Shown here in pieces: positions 11,600 to 20,479 of a DNA stretch of 64,000 nt. A program made the position numbers and the translations under genes. Position 1 is the stretch's first letter, and every line of letters begins with the position of its first letter. This DNA is from Semisulcospira habei (lineage: Eukaryota > Mollusca > Gastropoda > Semisulcospiridae), in the NCBI GenBank assembly GCA_036245525.1, contig BTPG01000004.1:232402764-232466763 (forward strand). Reading direction: 5' to 3'. The notes under the pieces were generated by a model that was not told where the DNA came from, ran no database searches, and worked only from the letters and a program-made list of their open reading frames with translations.

Positions 11600-11915
11600 A
11601 CCTTGTCTCCTGCTTTGTTTTATCACGGTTAGATTACTGTAACTCCCTCCTTTCCGGCCTGCCTAAAACCCAGCTAGATAACTGCAGAGAGTGCAAAACA
11701 GTGCTGCCCGTTTAGCTCTTCGTGCCAAAAGCGTGACCATATCTGCCCCACCCTTGAGAAACTCCACTGGCTGCCCGTACAAGAACGCATTCTGTATAGA
11801 CTGTCCTGCATGTGTTTTAACTCTATCAACCTGACTTCATCTGCCTATATCTCTGACTTACTCCATCTGTATACTCCATCTTGCACCCTCCGCTCTTTCT
11901 CTAACACATGCAAAA
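11600..11915 (+). pseudogene. Degenerate LINE RT C-terminal fragment
   Basis: Translated with frame changes this gives, in order, SRLDYCNSLLSGLPKTQLDN (11628-11685), QNSAARLALRAK (11694-11730) and KLHWLPVQERILYRLSCMCF (11758-11818), then SAYISDLLHLYTPS. That is the classic thumb/C-terminal region of L2/CR1-like LINEs. At least two single-base frameshifts (near 11687 and 11735) and no RT core, so it is a dead fragment. It lies just upstream of the first coding exon of the zinc-finger gene. Confidence 0.75.
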
Positions 11916-11964
11916 TTTCCACATTGTGTGATTTACTACTAGTGTTGTGTTTTGTGTTGACCAG

Positions 11965-12108
11965 GCACCTTGATTTGAGCTGAACTGAGGGCTTCTGGGC
12001 ACTACTGTGGACACAAGATGGAGTCACATGACTGGCTGGTGACAGCAGACGTGAAGATAGAGATTGATGTGGCAGAGGAAGATGAGACTTGCATAAAGCA
12101 AAAATATG
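11965..12108 (+). CDS. First coding exon of a C2H2 zinc-finger gene (ATG at 12018)
   Basis: ATG at 12018 sits in a good Kozak context (ACAAGATGG). It opens an acidic 30-residue peptide, MESHDWLVTADVKIEIDVAE and onward, that ends at a GTAATG splice donor at 12109 in phase 1. A possible acceptor (GTGTTGACCAG) at 11964 would make 11965-12017 the 5' UTR of this exon. The phase-1 G joins in frame to the acceptor at 24875-24876, where the next exon continues with an acidic EEEE segment, matching in both phase and composition. VKIE fits the SUMO-acceptor consensus, as do VKLEP and IKVEP in the second exon. The linkage across a 12.8-kb intron is inference; the alternative is a chance ORF. An ORF reading on through the intron into the LINE at 12240 is a read-through artefact. 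Confidence 0.55.
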
Positions 12109-12164
12109 GTAATGGTATCATGTACATACACACTAATGTACACAGCAAATCTCTTTATACAAAC

Positions 12165-12240
12165 ACTTACTTTTACTTACTTACAGCCTATATGTTGTTT
12201 ACTTACTTACAGCCTATATGTTGTTTACTTACTTACAGCC
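12165..12240 (+). repeat. 26-bp minisatellite, left part
   Basis: Unit CCTATATGTTGTTTACTTAC followed by TTACAG, about 2.5 copies. The same array resumes at 13478, so the intervening LINE inserted inside it. Confidence 0.9.
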
Positions 12241-13475
12241 AGGTCAGACTCAACAATGACCTCTCAGAACCATTCCCCATTCTCAACGGCGTAAAGCAGG
12301 GCTGCGTGCTGGCACCGACCCTCTTCACCATCTTTTTTAGCATGATGTTGAAGCAGGCCACAGTGGACCTCGATGATGACGATGCAGTGTACATCAGGTA
12401 TCGTCTCGATGGCAGCCTGTTCAACCTCAGACGACTGCAGGCCCACACGAAAACCCTAGACCAACTGATTCGTGAGCTGCTTTTTGCTGATGATGCTGCC
12501 CTCGTTGCACACACAGAGAAAGCCCTGCAGCGCATCACGTCTTGCTTCGCAGATGCTGCCCAGCTCTTTGGACTCGAGGTCAGTCTGAAAAAGACAGAGG
12601 TCCTCCATCAGCCAGCACCCAAGACAGTGTATCGCCCTCCTCACATCACCATTGGCGAGTCTGAACTAAAGTCAGTGCACCAGTTTACTTACCTTGGCTG
12701 CATTATCACGTCGGACGCCAAGCTGGACAAGGAGCTTGACAGCAGGCTGGCAAAAGCGAACAGCGCTTTCGGGCGACTTTTCAAGCGGGTGTGGCACAAT
12801 CAACAGCTGAAGACAGGCACCAAGATCAGCGTGTACAGAGCTGTGGTCCTCACCACCCTGCTGTATGGTTCTGAGTCCTGGGCCCTCTACCGCAGCCAAC
12901 TACGACTCCTCGAACGCTTCCACCAGCGCTGCCTGCGCACCATCCTGGGCATTCACTGGAGTGACTATGTCACCAACGTCGAGGTCCTTGAACAGGCTGA
13001 AACTGTGAGCATCGAGGCTTTGCTGCTGCGGACACAGCTCCGCTGGGCGGGGCACGTCTCCAGGATGGAGGATCATCGCCTACCAAAGATCACCCTGTTC
13101 GGCGAGCTTGCTACTGGACACCGTGACAGAGGGGCACCAAAGAAGAGATACAAAGACTGTCTCAAGAAGTCACTTAGTGCCTGCCAAATCGACCACCACC
13201 AGTGGTCTTCGCTTGCTGCGGACCGTGACACCTGGCGCTCCACCGTTTACAAGGCAGCTGTCTCCTTTGAGGACTCTCACAGAGCTAGCCTTAAGGACAA
13301 GCGGCTCAGGAGAAAAAACAGAGATGCCGCAGCTCAGAACCCTGGCCATACCTTCCCCTGCAGCCACTGCGGTCGAACCTGCCTGTCTCGGATTGGCCTC
13401 CGCAGCCACGAACAAGCCTGCAGACGTCGTGGGCAACTCCTATAAAATCTTCGTTCGCGAAGTCAAGCCAAGACT
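12240..13475 (+). mobile_element. 5'-truncated LINE, intact RT-to-C-terminus frame (C2H2-tailed family)
   Basis: An open frame from 12240 to the TAA at 13443-13445 encodes RT from motif B onward: NGVKQGCVLAPTLF (12281), ELLFADDAALVAHT (12475) with the FADD catalytic pair, KKTEVLHQPAP, FTYLGCIITSD and LLYGSESWALY. It ends in a C-terminal C2H2-like finger, CSHCGRTC ... SHEQAC. The finger is C-X2-C-X12-H-X4-C, probably nucleic-acid binding. The 5' two-thirds (endonuclease, RT fingers) are absent, so it cannot move by itself. It is very similar to 44162-45499; only scattered residue differences were seen (for example VVLTTLL versus VVLTILL). It interrupts a 26-bp minisatellite, with CTTACAGCC on both sides as a likely target duplication. 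The clade is not assigned; the endonuclease piece at 31255-31871 looks like the same family. Confidence 0.85.
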
Positions 13476-13477
13476 TA

Positions 13478-13622
13478 CAGCCTATATGTTGTTTACTTAC
13501 TTACAGCCTATATGTTGTTTACTTACTTACAGCCTATATGTTGTTTACTTACTTACAGCCTATATGTTGTTTACTTACTTACAGACTATATGTTGTTTAC
13601 TTACTTACAGCCTGTATGTTGT
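13478..13622 (+). repeat. 26-bp minisatellite, right part
   Basis: About 5.5 units of the same CCTATATGTTGTTTACTTAC-type repeat found at 12165-12240. All frames are open because the unit lacks stops. Confidence 0.92.
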
Positions 13623-13944
13623 TGGGTTTTTGCATGTGCATGGTTTTTAGCTCTTGCAGAGGTGCCTACCTTACGTGCTGGCTCGTAATTTTACGCATTT
13701 TCGGCTCAAGTTATGCGAATACGACTAGCTCCTCCAAAACACGCAATTTACGTGGTGGGGGTGGGGGGGGGGGGGGGGGGGCTAATTGTGGACTAAAGAT
13801 CGGCCGCTTTATGTAGGCTCCCCAGCCTCTGGAACCAGAGACTATGTTACTGAGCTTTGGCGTGTAGTCCGCTACTCGCACACAGCGCGCCAACGTGCAC
13901 TGAAACACTGAACTCTGACTCGCGGGTAGTAACTAGCGATAGCA

Positions 13945-14110
13945 GGGAGCTCTTCTGCTACAAATACATGCAACATGTGCAGAAAGGACTTTGGTGTTGC
14001 TCACAGTGGTGCGTACAAAAGTATGATATTCAAAGACATTTGGAATCCGCTGGGCACAAGACCAAGGCAGTAGTACATCCCAAAGCTGACATAAAGCACT
14101 TTTTCGTTAA
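13945..14110 (+). pseudogene. Possible TE-derived C2H2/BED-like finger remnant
   Basis: One frame gives CNMCRKDFGVAHSG (13969-14010). After a frame change near 14015 it continues YDIQRHLESAGHKTK (about 14025-14070). The spacing C-X2-C ... H-S-G ... D-I-X-R-H ... G-H-K matches the short zinc finger at the N-terminus of many hAT-related and domesticated transposon proteins (family knowledge). No transposase catalytic region was seen nearby. A G-tract (13757-13780) precedes it. 14110-14940 holds nothing else I recognise. Confidence 0.35.
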
Positions 14111-14940
14111 CCCTTTCGGCCCGGCAAACTGCTGTACTGGTTGGCAGTCTCATATACCGTGCAGCCCAGAAAACCGCTAGAGCGGTGTCCGGTGTTTTAT
14201 ATCGCGCACCCGGTGATACGCGAGCCTCGCCGCGCGTGTGGTGACCTCGCCCGTCGCACTGACACATCATGTTTACATTACAGGGTCCTGACAGTGCGTG
14301 CGTACTTTTGTACGTGGTATGCAGTCAGCTTTGCGGTGCTAGCATATGCATTACGGTCGAAATGGCGAGTGAATGTGTAGATATTCGGAGTGATAATATT
14401 TTGTGTTTGGAGACATGGTTTCAAAAGCAGATAGCTTTGATGTATTGGGACATGTGTGCCCACCTACCGCATGGCAGCATAACTGACCATGTGTTGGCAG
14501 TGTCAGCTGGAGCGATCGATGGTTGAGGCACTGACAACGGCAATGACCGTGACATACAGCTTGATTCTGATAATTGATATTCCGTTCCTCTGATGCTACA
14601 CCTTGGTGCACCTGTAGGTGACTCTGTGGACACCGACACACATTGGTCACACATGTAGTACGTGCATTGTCTTTACAACACTGATACTTCCATCCGACCG
14701 TGTATGAGACACAACATCGTTCAATGCCACTTATTACATGCTGTCTAGACTGTGGATATACCGTACAGTGGCAGGTGTAAACATTGACATCTGGTGACCC
14801 GGTAGGAGACTTACAGTGTATCAGCATACTGGAAATGCATGGACACTAATGTGTCGCAGTAACAGATGCCCTTTTTACTGATGCACGTTATGTAACAGCT
14901 ACCTGTCATGCACGAAAGACATTTTAGCTCACATGCAAAG
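14111..14940. other. No recognised feature
   Basis: Only short ORFs on both strands (up to 158 codons, minus strand 14351-14827) with no recognisable motifs. The sequence is CG-richer and mixed. Confidence 0.5.
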
Positions 14941-14944
14941 TAAA

Positions 14945-16860
14945 AGTGAATATGTTCTGAGACTTTAACTTTGGCATTTTCTCAGAGACTATTGAAGCTA
15001 CAGTCTTCAAACTTGGCCCAAGGATACTTTGTGGCAAGACCTTTCTAAACATGCCAGTTTTAGTGACAGTTTCTCACAAAGGTCAAGGTCACAGAGGATC
15101 AGGAAATATATCAAAAATAGCTATTTTGGGACATGTTCTCAAATACTATTCACAACTTCAAACCCAAACTTGGTACAAAGATACCTGATGAAAAGACCTT
15201 TATATGAACACTAATTTCGTTGATCCCTCGGAAAAGTCAAGGGGTCACAAGAGCTCAAGAAATATGTCTAAAATGACCATATTTTTACCCCCCAAAAAAC
15301 AAAAATTTCGCAAATACTATTCACAACTTCAAACCCAAACTTGCTACAGCGATACCTGATATTGTGTGAATAAAATAACTAATAGTATGGATAAATGTCT
15401 TTATTTTTAATTTGTTTGCTGCGGTGTATTTTTTTCGTTGCGTGTTGCGCTCAAATGATTACACAAAATACACATTTTTAAGCAGCCCATTACACAAAAT
15501 GGTCTAAGAGGGGTAGGCACCTCTGCTCTTGCGAAGCAAAAGTGCGTACGTTCTGGGTGCGAGGTCGTGCTTCCTCTGTCCTCCATGGTAAACTTTAATG
15601 TTGGCATTTTCTTGGAGACTATTCAAGCTACACTTTTCAAACTTGGCCCAGGGATACTTTGTGGCAAGACCTTTCTAAACATACCAGTTTCAGTGACCTC
15701 TCACAAAGGTCAAGGTCACATTGGGATCAGGAAATATATATATCAAAAATAGCTATTTTGGGACATTATTTATTTTTTCTCAAATACTATTCACAACTTA
15801 AAACCCAAACTTGGTACAAAGATACCTGATGTTAAGACCTTTCTATGCATACTAATTTGGTTGATCTCTTGGAAATGTCAAGGGTCACTAGAGCTCAGGA
15901 AATAGGTAAAAAAAATAACCATATTTTGACAAAAAAATGTTTTTGTTTTTCTTCTCAATTACTATTCCCAACTCCATAAGTATCAAACTTGCTACAGAGA
16001 TACCTGATGGTAAGACCTATCTATGCATACTAATTTGGATGACCCTTCGGAACGGTCAATGGTCACAAGAGCTCAGAAAATAGGTGAAAAATAGCCATAT
16101 TTTGATAAGAAATGTTTTTTGGGCTCACGGGTGAAGCAAAAGTGAGTATGTTATGGGCCAGTGGTCCAGCGTTTGTCGTCTGTCTGCCGTTGTCTGTGGT
16201 AAACTTTAACGTTGGCATTTTCTTGGAGACAATTCAAGTCACAGTCTTCAAACTTGGCCCAAGGATACTTTGTGGCAAGACCTTTCTAAACATACCAATT
16301 TGAGTGACCTCTCAAAATGGTCAAGGTTATGGGGGATGAGGAAATCTGCCGAAAATAGCTATATTTAAAATAGCTATATTTTGACATAATTTATTTTTTC
16401 TCAAATATTATTCACAACTTTAAACCCAAAGTTGGTACAACGATACCTGATGGTAAGACCTTTCTATGCATACTAATTTGGTTGATCCCTCGGAAAGGTC
16501 AAGGGTTACAAGAGATCAGGAAATGGGTCCAAAATAATTATATTTTGACAAAAGATATTTTTTCTACAAATACTATTCACAACTTCGAACCCAAATTTTG
16601 TACAGAGATACCTGATGATAGACCTATCTATGCATACTAATTTGGATGACCGCTGGGAAAAGTCATGGGTCACAAGAGGCCGGCAAATGTGTGTAAAATG
16701 CAAAATTTTGATAAAATTGTAGGTATTATCAACATGTTTGCAAATTTTTTAATAAAATTTGGCACAATGGTAGCTAATGATAAGACCTTATGTATACTAA
16801 TTCAGTCGACTCATCGCAAAGGACAAGGGTCATGGGGGGGGGGTGTGCGCAGATAAGTGA
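14945..16860 (+). repeat. Diverged ~150-bp repeat array with AAGGTCAAGGTCA motifs
   Basis: Roughly a dozen imperfect units alternate two half-types. One contains AAACTTGGCCCAAGGATACT and GTGGCAAGACCTTTCTAAAC. The other contains TTCACAACTTCAAACCCAAA, GATACCTGATG and CTATGCATACTAATTTGG. Each ends in a GGTCAAGG-TCA type motif and an A/T-rich AAAATAGC.ATATTTTGAC block. Further copies lie at 23690-23990. Units are too diverged for a young satellite. A relation to ancient ~160-bp molluscan satellites is a guess to be tested. Confidence 0.8.
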
Positions 16861-16869
16861 AAATAACAC

Positions 16870-17425
16870 ATATGAAACATGGCAGTTTACCTTTTCCTAA
16901 ATTGTTTTCTTTAGCTGGGCTGTGATCCAGCCATGACCCATATCACTGATAAGCGCACGCGGGTGATGCCAGACTCTGCCAGGTGCAGGCGGGAAGCGTA
17001 GCGCTCTTTGTTCCTTGTTGAAGGCTGTCAGGATGGTGATCAGATTAGCCTGTTTATAACTTATTATTACCGTGGCTAAAAAGTTACAATCGTAAATATG
17101 ATTATGTAATCCTATGCTTGAAAATGCCCTCTTCAAGCTCATATAAGTTTCTTTTGGTATTCAGAGTCAGAAATTCCTTTACCAGTTAGTGTAGAATAAA
17201 ATTTATCTTTTGGAGGCAGAGATGTTCAAACACAACCCGGTGATCAACCTACTCATCGGGATAGAGACCTTTTTTTTTAATTAACTTTGACTCAAAGTAT
17301 TTACTTGTTATTGGAAACACTGTCAGTCCTTCTGCCAGACTAGCAAGTCTTGAGGACAAATGTTGCTTGGAGTCATAAAATGCAAGTTTTTTGTCTAGCC
17401 TAAAAGTTAAGTACTTCTCAGTTGT
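16870..17425. other. No recognised feature
   Basis: Intronic-type sequence between the ~150-bp repeats and a minus-strand LINE. The 100-codon minus ORF at 17249-17551 only overlaps the LINE's last codons in the wrong frame. Confidence 0.5.
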
Positions 17426-17426
17426 C

Positions 17427-18555
17427 TTACTTACGCCTATCATCTCTCCCAGGGTATAGGCCATTGACGAGAGACCTCCAGCGACTCCTGTCCTGTGCTT
17501 CTCCTTCAAGTTTACTCCAGGTGGTTCCCAGTCTTGGAGGTCTCGACGCAAGGTGTTTCTCGGCCTGCCTCTTTTTCTCTTTCCCTGAGGGGTTCCATGA
17601 CAATGCCTGCCTAGTGATAGTGGAAACTGGCTTTCTCAGACTGTGACCAATCCATCCCCATCTTCTTCGCCCAATTTCATTCTCAGCTGTTATCTGCTCT
17701 GTTTTCTCCCAGAATCTGACGTTGCTGATCTTCTCTGCCAGTGGATTTTCAAGATTCCTTTAAGATAACTGTTTATGAAGGTCTGTACTCTGTTGACTGT
17801 GGTTTTTGTCAACCTCCAAGTCTCTGCTCCATATAGGAGAACTGCTTTTATGTTTGAGTTGAAAATCCGGACTTTGGTGTATTGTGACAGCTCTCTAGAA
17901 CTCCACACTTTTTTTCAACTGGAGAAAGGCTGCTTTTGCTTTACCGATTCGTGCTCTGACATCTACATCAGTGCTGCCCTTTTTGTCGATGATACTCTCG
18001 AGATAGGTGAAGGACTCCACCTCCTCCAATGGGGTGCCAGCAAGCAAGACTGGTTGCGTTCAGCCTGCGTAAAGCCAAGTCATCTGCAAAATCTAGGTCA
18101 TCAAGCTGTGTCCACGGTGTCCACTGTATTCCGCTTCTGATGTGCTCAGTGGTCCTCTTCATGACCCAGTCTATGGCCAGTAGGAAGAGGAATGGAGACA
18201 GCAAACACCCCTGCCTGGCGCCGGTTTTGACCTGGAGCTCCCTGGTGAACTGTCCTTCGTGGATCACGCGACATGTCATGCCATCGTAGCTGCTCTTGAT
18301 CAGGCAGATGAGCTTTGTGGTACACCATAGTGTTGTAGGAGTTCCACTTAGGAGTTTCCTCTCGGTCCACGCTGTCAAATGCTTTATCGTAATCCACAAA
18401 GTTGATGTACAGCGGGGAGCTCCACTCCAGAGATTGTTCCACGATGATGCAGAGAGTGGCGATCTGGTCTGTAGATGATCGGTTTTTCCTGAATCCTGCT
18501 TGCTGGTCTCTCAGCTGGGGGTCGACAGAGCTTTTCATTCTCTCCAGGATGGATT
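17427..18555 (-). pseudogene. Broken LINE reverse transcriptase (RT core to C-terminus)
   Basis: The minus strand encodes, in changing frames: LRDQQAGFRKNRSSTDQIAT (near 18500), YINFVDYDKAFDSVDRE (near 18390), KTGARQGCLLSPFLFLLAID (near 18220), LDDLDFADDLAL (near 18090), then a frameshifted tail with RIFNSNIKAVLLYGAETWRL (near 17840) and TWSKLEGEAQDRSRWRSLV ending in TAA at about 17427. At least three frameshifts or small deletions, and no endonuclease. It is a different lineage from the C2H2-tailed LINE. Just upstream the frame runs into an RNase H fragment (18560-18700). Confidence 0.85.
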
Positions 18556-18559
18556 TAAA

Positions 18560-18700
18560 ATCTCTATAAACAGTCTGTGTGTCAGGGACAGGGTCATTGC
18601 GGGCACTGTTGGCAGCAGAATCTGCGATTCTGTTGCCTTCGATGCCCACATGGCCCGGGACCCAAATTAAAATGTCATAATATTCCTTCATTCCTTCAGT
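18560..18700 (-). pseudogene. RNase H C-terminal fragment from another LINE
   Basis: ILIWVPGHVGIEGNRIADSA is the conserved C-terminal motif of LINE-type RNase H (catalytic His in GHVGIEGN and Asp in AD). It continues directly, in one open frame, into ERMKSSVDPQLRD of the RT at 18555 and below. In known LINEs RNase H lies after RT, so this is a junction of two element remnants, not a domain order. Confidence 0.75.
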
Positions 18701-19024
18701 CCGCGTAGAGCTCATTTTTTTTCTTTTTAAAGCTGACAAGCCCAGTCATCCACTGTTATCTAGCAGGTATCCGAAAAATCGTGTCTGTTTGAGAAAATGG
18801 CGATCCTCAGAAATCAGCTCTGCTTTCAGTTTTATGTTTGTTTTAGGCGTGGACTCTGTCATTGTGACATAGGCGTGTAGACTGTGTGGTGATGTTGAAA
18901 AAGGTTTTGTTTTAGACGTAGACTCGGTCATTGTGACATAGGTGGCTTTGTGTTGTACTTTCCTCTCTCTCCATGCAGCAGATGCTAAGAGATAGTTTGG
19001 GAAAAGTGCAGTTAGTACCATGAA

Positions 19025-19190
19025 CGAAGACAGCTGCTTATCCCCAGCTGAAGCGAGGTCACACAGCTGGTGCCTTATCAGTAATAGTATTTAGCATGCT
19101 GATGGTAAGGAGAAGGAGGCTGCCTTGCTATCTCAGTGCTCTTACGAAGTCGATCTGATAAATTTCTTCCAGGAGTCTGCGCATGCGCAA
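19025..19190 (+). repeat. Dispersed repeat, copy 1 (inverted partner at 31920-32085)
   Basis: The segment with CTTATCCCCAGCTGAAGCGA, GGTGCCTTATCAGTAATAGT and GAGGCTGCCTTGCTATCTCA aligns over about 160 bp to the reverse complement of 31920-32085 at perhaps 75-80% by eye. Not coding. Confidence 0.75.
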
Positions 19191-19557
19191 GATGGCTGCT
19201 GATTTGTGAAACGAGAAAAGTTCTGGTGTTATATTATGTTTTATGTTTTACAGCAGCACTTAAAAGCAAAAATTGTGTTAGAAAGGCTGGATTGAGCCAT
19301 TGTGTCCTGGGGAACAATATTCCACAGGAATAATTGGTCTAGTTTTGCTAGTAGTCATCGTCCACCTGATTTTTGGGGATCGCTCACACCTCCCATTGGC
19401 TGCACAGTGTTTAGTCGTCTGTCAGGACGAACCGAGTTCTTGCACCCGTTTTCACTTACATAACACTGACTAACAACAACCTCGAAGGTAAGTTAACCAT
19501 ATTTTGTATTCCTTTGTTGGTGCTTACCTAATTCATACCTCAGCCACACTCTTCACG

Positions 19558-20475
19558 ATGTCACAGCATGAAAGAAAAGGCTCGTCAAGCGGCAATAGCA
19601 AAAAGCAAAAAAGCATGCAGGCGCCCTGGTTGTGTCTGTCATGTGAAAATGCGATTGACGACAGTCAAGGAGATGCTAGCATCCAGTGCTTTTTGTGCAA
19701 AGAATTCTGCCACAAGTCGTGCTGTGGTCTGACCACAGCACAGTTCAATGCTTGCAGGGGTTCAAAGCTACTGCAGTGGACTTGTGAACCTTGTGGGGAC
19801 AAAGAGGTAATAGTCAAATCTCAAATTGAGGCCAAGCTGGATGGCATCTTCCAGCTGCTAAGAACTATGACTGACAGGCTGGAATATTTGGAAAGTGTGC
19901 ATAAGAAAGAAAACATTGACAAAAGGATTGATGAGACCATTGAACAAAAAGTTAAGGAATATATGCAGGAAGCTGAAGAGAGAGGAAAGAGGAAATTGAA
20001 CATAATTGTGGCGAATCTGAGTGAGAGTGATGGGGAGACAGCAGAAGAAAGGATGAAAGATGACAGAAATAGAGTACGCGAGCTGGCGAGAAAGATGCCA
20101 GATGTGGACGTAGGTGAGATAGATAGCCCAGTCAGGTTGGGGTCCTTTAAAATAGGACAAAACGTCAGACCAAGACTGTTGAGACTGGTGGTGAAGACTG
20201 AGGAAACCAAGAAAAAGATGTTGAAGGGGATTTTTGACCTGAATAAAAACAAACCCCCAAACATGCGCATTTACATCAACAATGACAGTACCCCTAAGGA
20301 AAGAGAAAAAATTAAAGAACTAAGGGAGGAGATGAGAGAGAGGGTGCAGGGAGGGGAGGAAAATTTGATGATAGACTACAGAGCACTAAAGATCGTCACC
20401 AGAAAAACCAGACCTGTTGGCGCTAACGCAGCACAACAGGATGCTTCTGCCACGCAAACAGGGGCAGGCAATTGA
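19558..20475 (+). CDS. LINE ORF1 protein with PHD-type zinc finger
   Basis: About 305 residues from the ATG at 19558; upstream in-frame sequence has no better start. Residues ~26-80 form a PHD-like finger (CLSC ... CFLC ... HKSC ... CEPC). Residues ~95-150 form a charged coiled coil (KKENIDKRIDETIEQKVKEY). Residues ~150-250 resemble the RNA-binding region of LINE ORF1 proteins (KLNIIVANLSES ... RLGSFKIGQ ... RPRLLRLVVKTEETK ... IYINNDSTPKERE). PHD-plus-coiled-coil ORF1 proteins are known from CR1-group LINEs, where they act as nucleic-acid chaperones in the RNP. The stop at 20473 is followed four bases later by the ATG of ORF2, which fits termination-reinitiation. The frame is open and undamaged. 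Confidence 0.85.
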   Translation: MSQHERKGSSSGNSKKQKSMQAPWLCLSCENAIDDSQGDASIQCFLCKEFCHKSCCGLTTAQFNACRGSKLLQWTCEPCGDKEVIVKSQIEAKLDGIFQLLRTMTDRLEYLESVHKKENIDKRIDETIEQKVKEYMQEAEERGKRKLNIIVANLSESDGETAEERMKDDRNRVRELARKMPDVDVGEIDSPVRLGSFKIGQNVRPRLLRLVVKTEETKKKMLKGIFDLNKNKPPNMRIYINNDSTPKEREKIKELREEMRERVQGGEENLMIDYRALKIVTRKTRPVGANAAQQDASATQTGAGN

Positions 20476-20479
20476 CAGT

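Noticed and set aside
13108..13650. 180-residue plus-strand ORF and its relatives at 4759-5025 and 44124-44534
   Set aside because: Alternate-frame or antisense readings of the C2H2-tailed LINE 3' end.
14141..14526. Overlapping ORFs (79-85 residues) near a MASECVDIRSDN start
   Set aside because: Good ATG context but no recognisable domain and no consistent splice partner found.
14945..16860. Firm assignment to a named molluscan satellite
   Set aside because: Unit length and GGTCAAGG motifs are suggestive, but I cannot compare with a consensus here.
20417..20479. ORF2 start at 20417
   Set aside because: That codon is TTG; ATG at 20480 just after the ORF1 stop is the better start. TTG starts were likewise discarded at 47918 (gag) and 19504 (ORF1).
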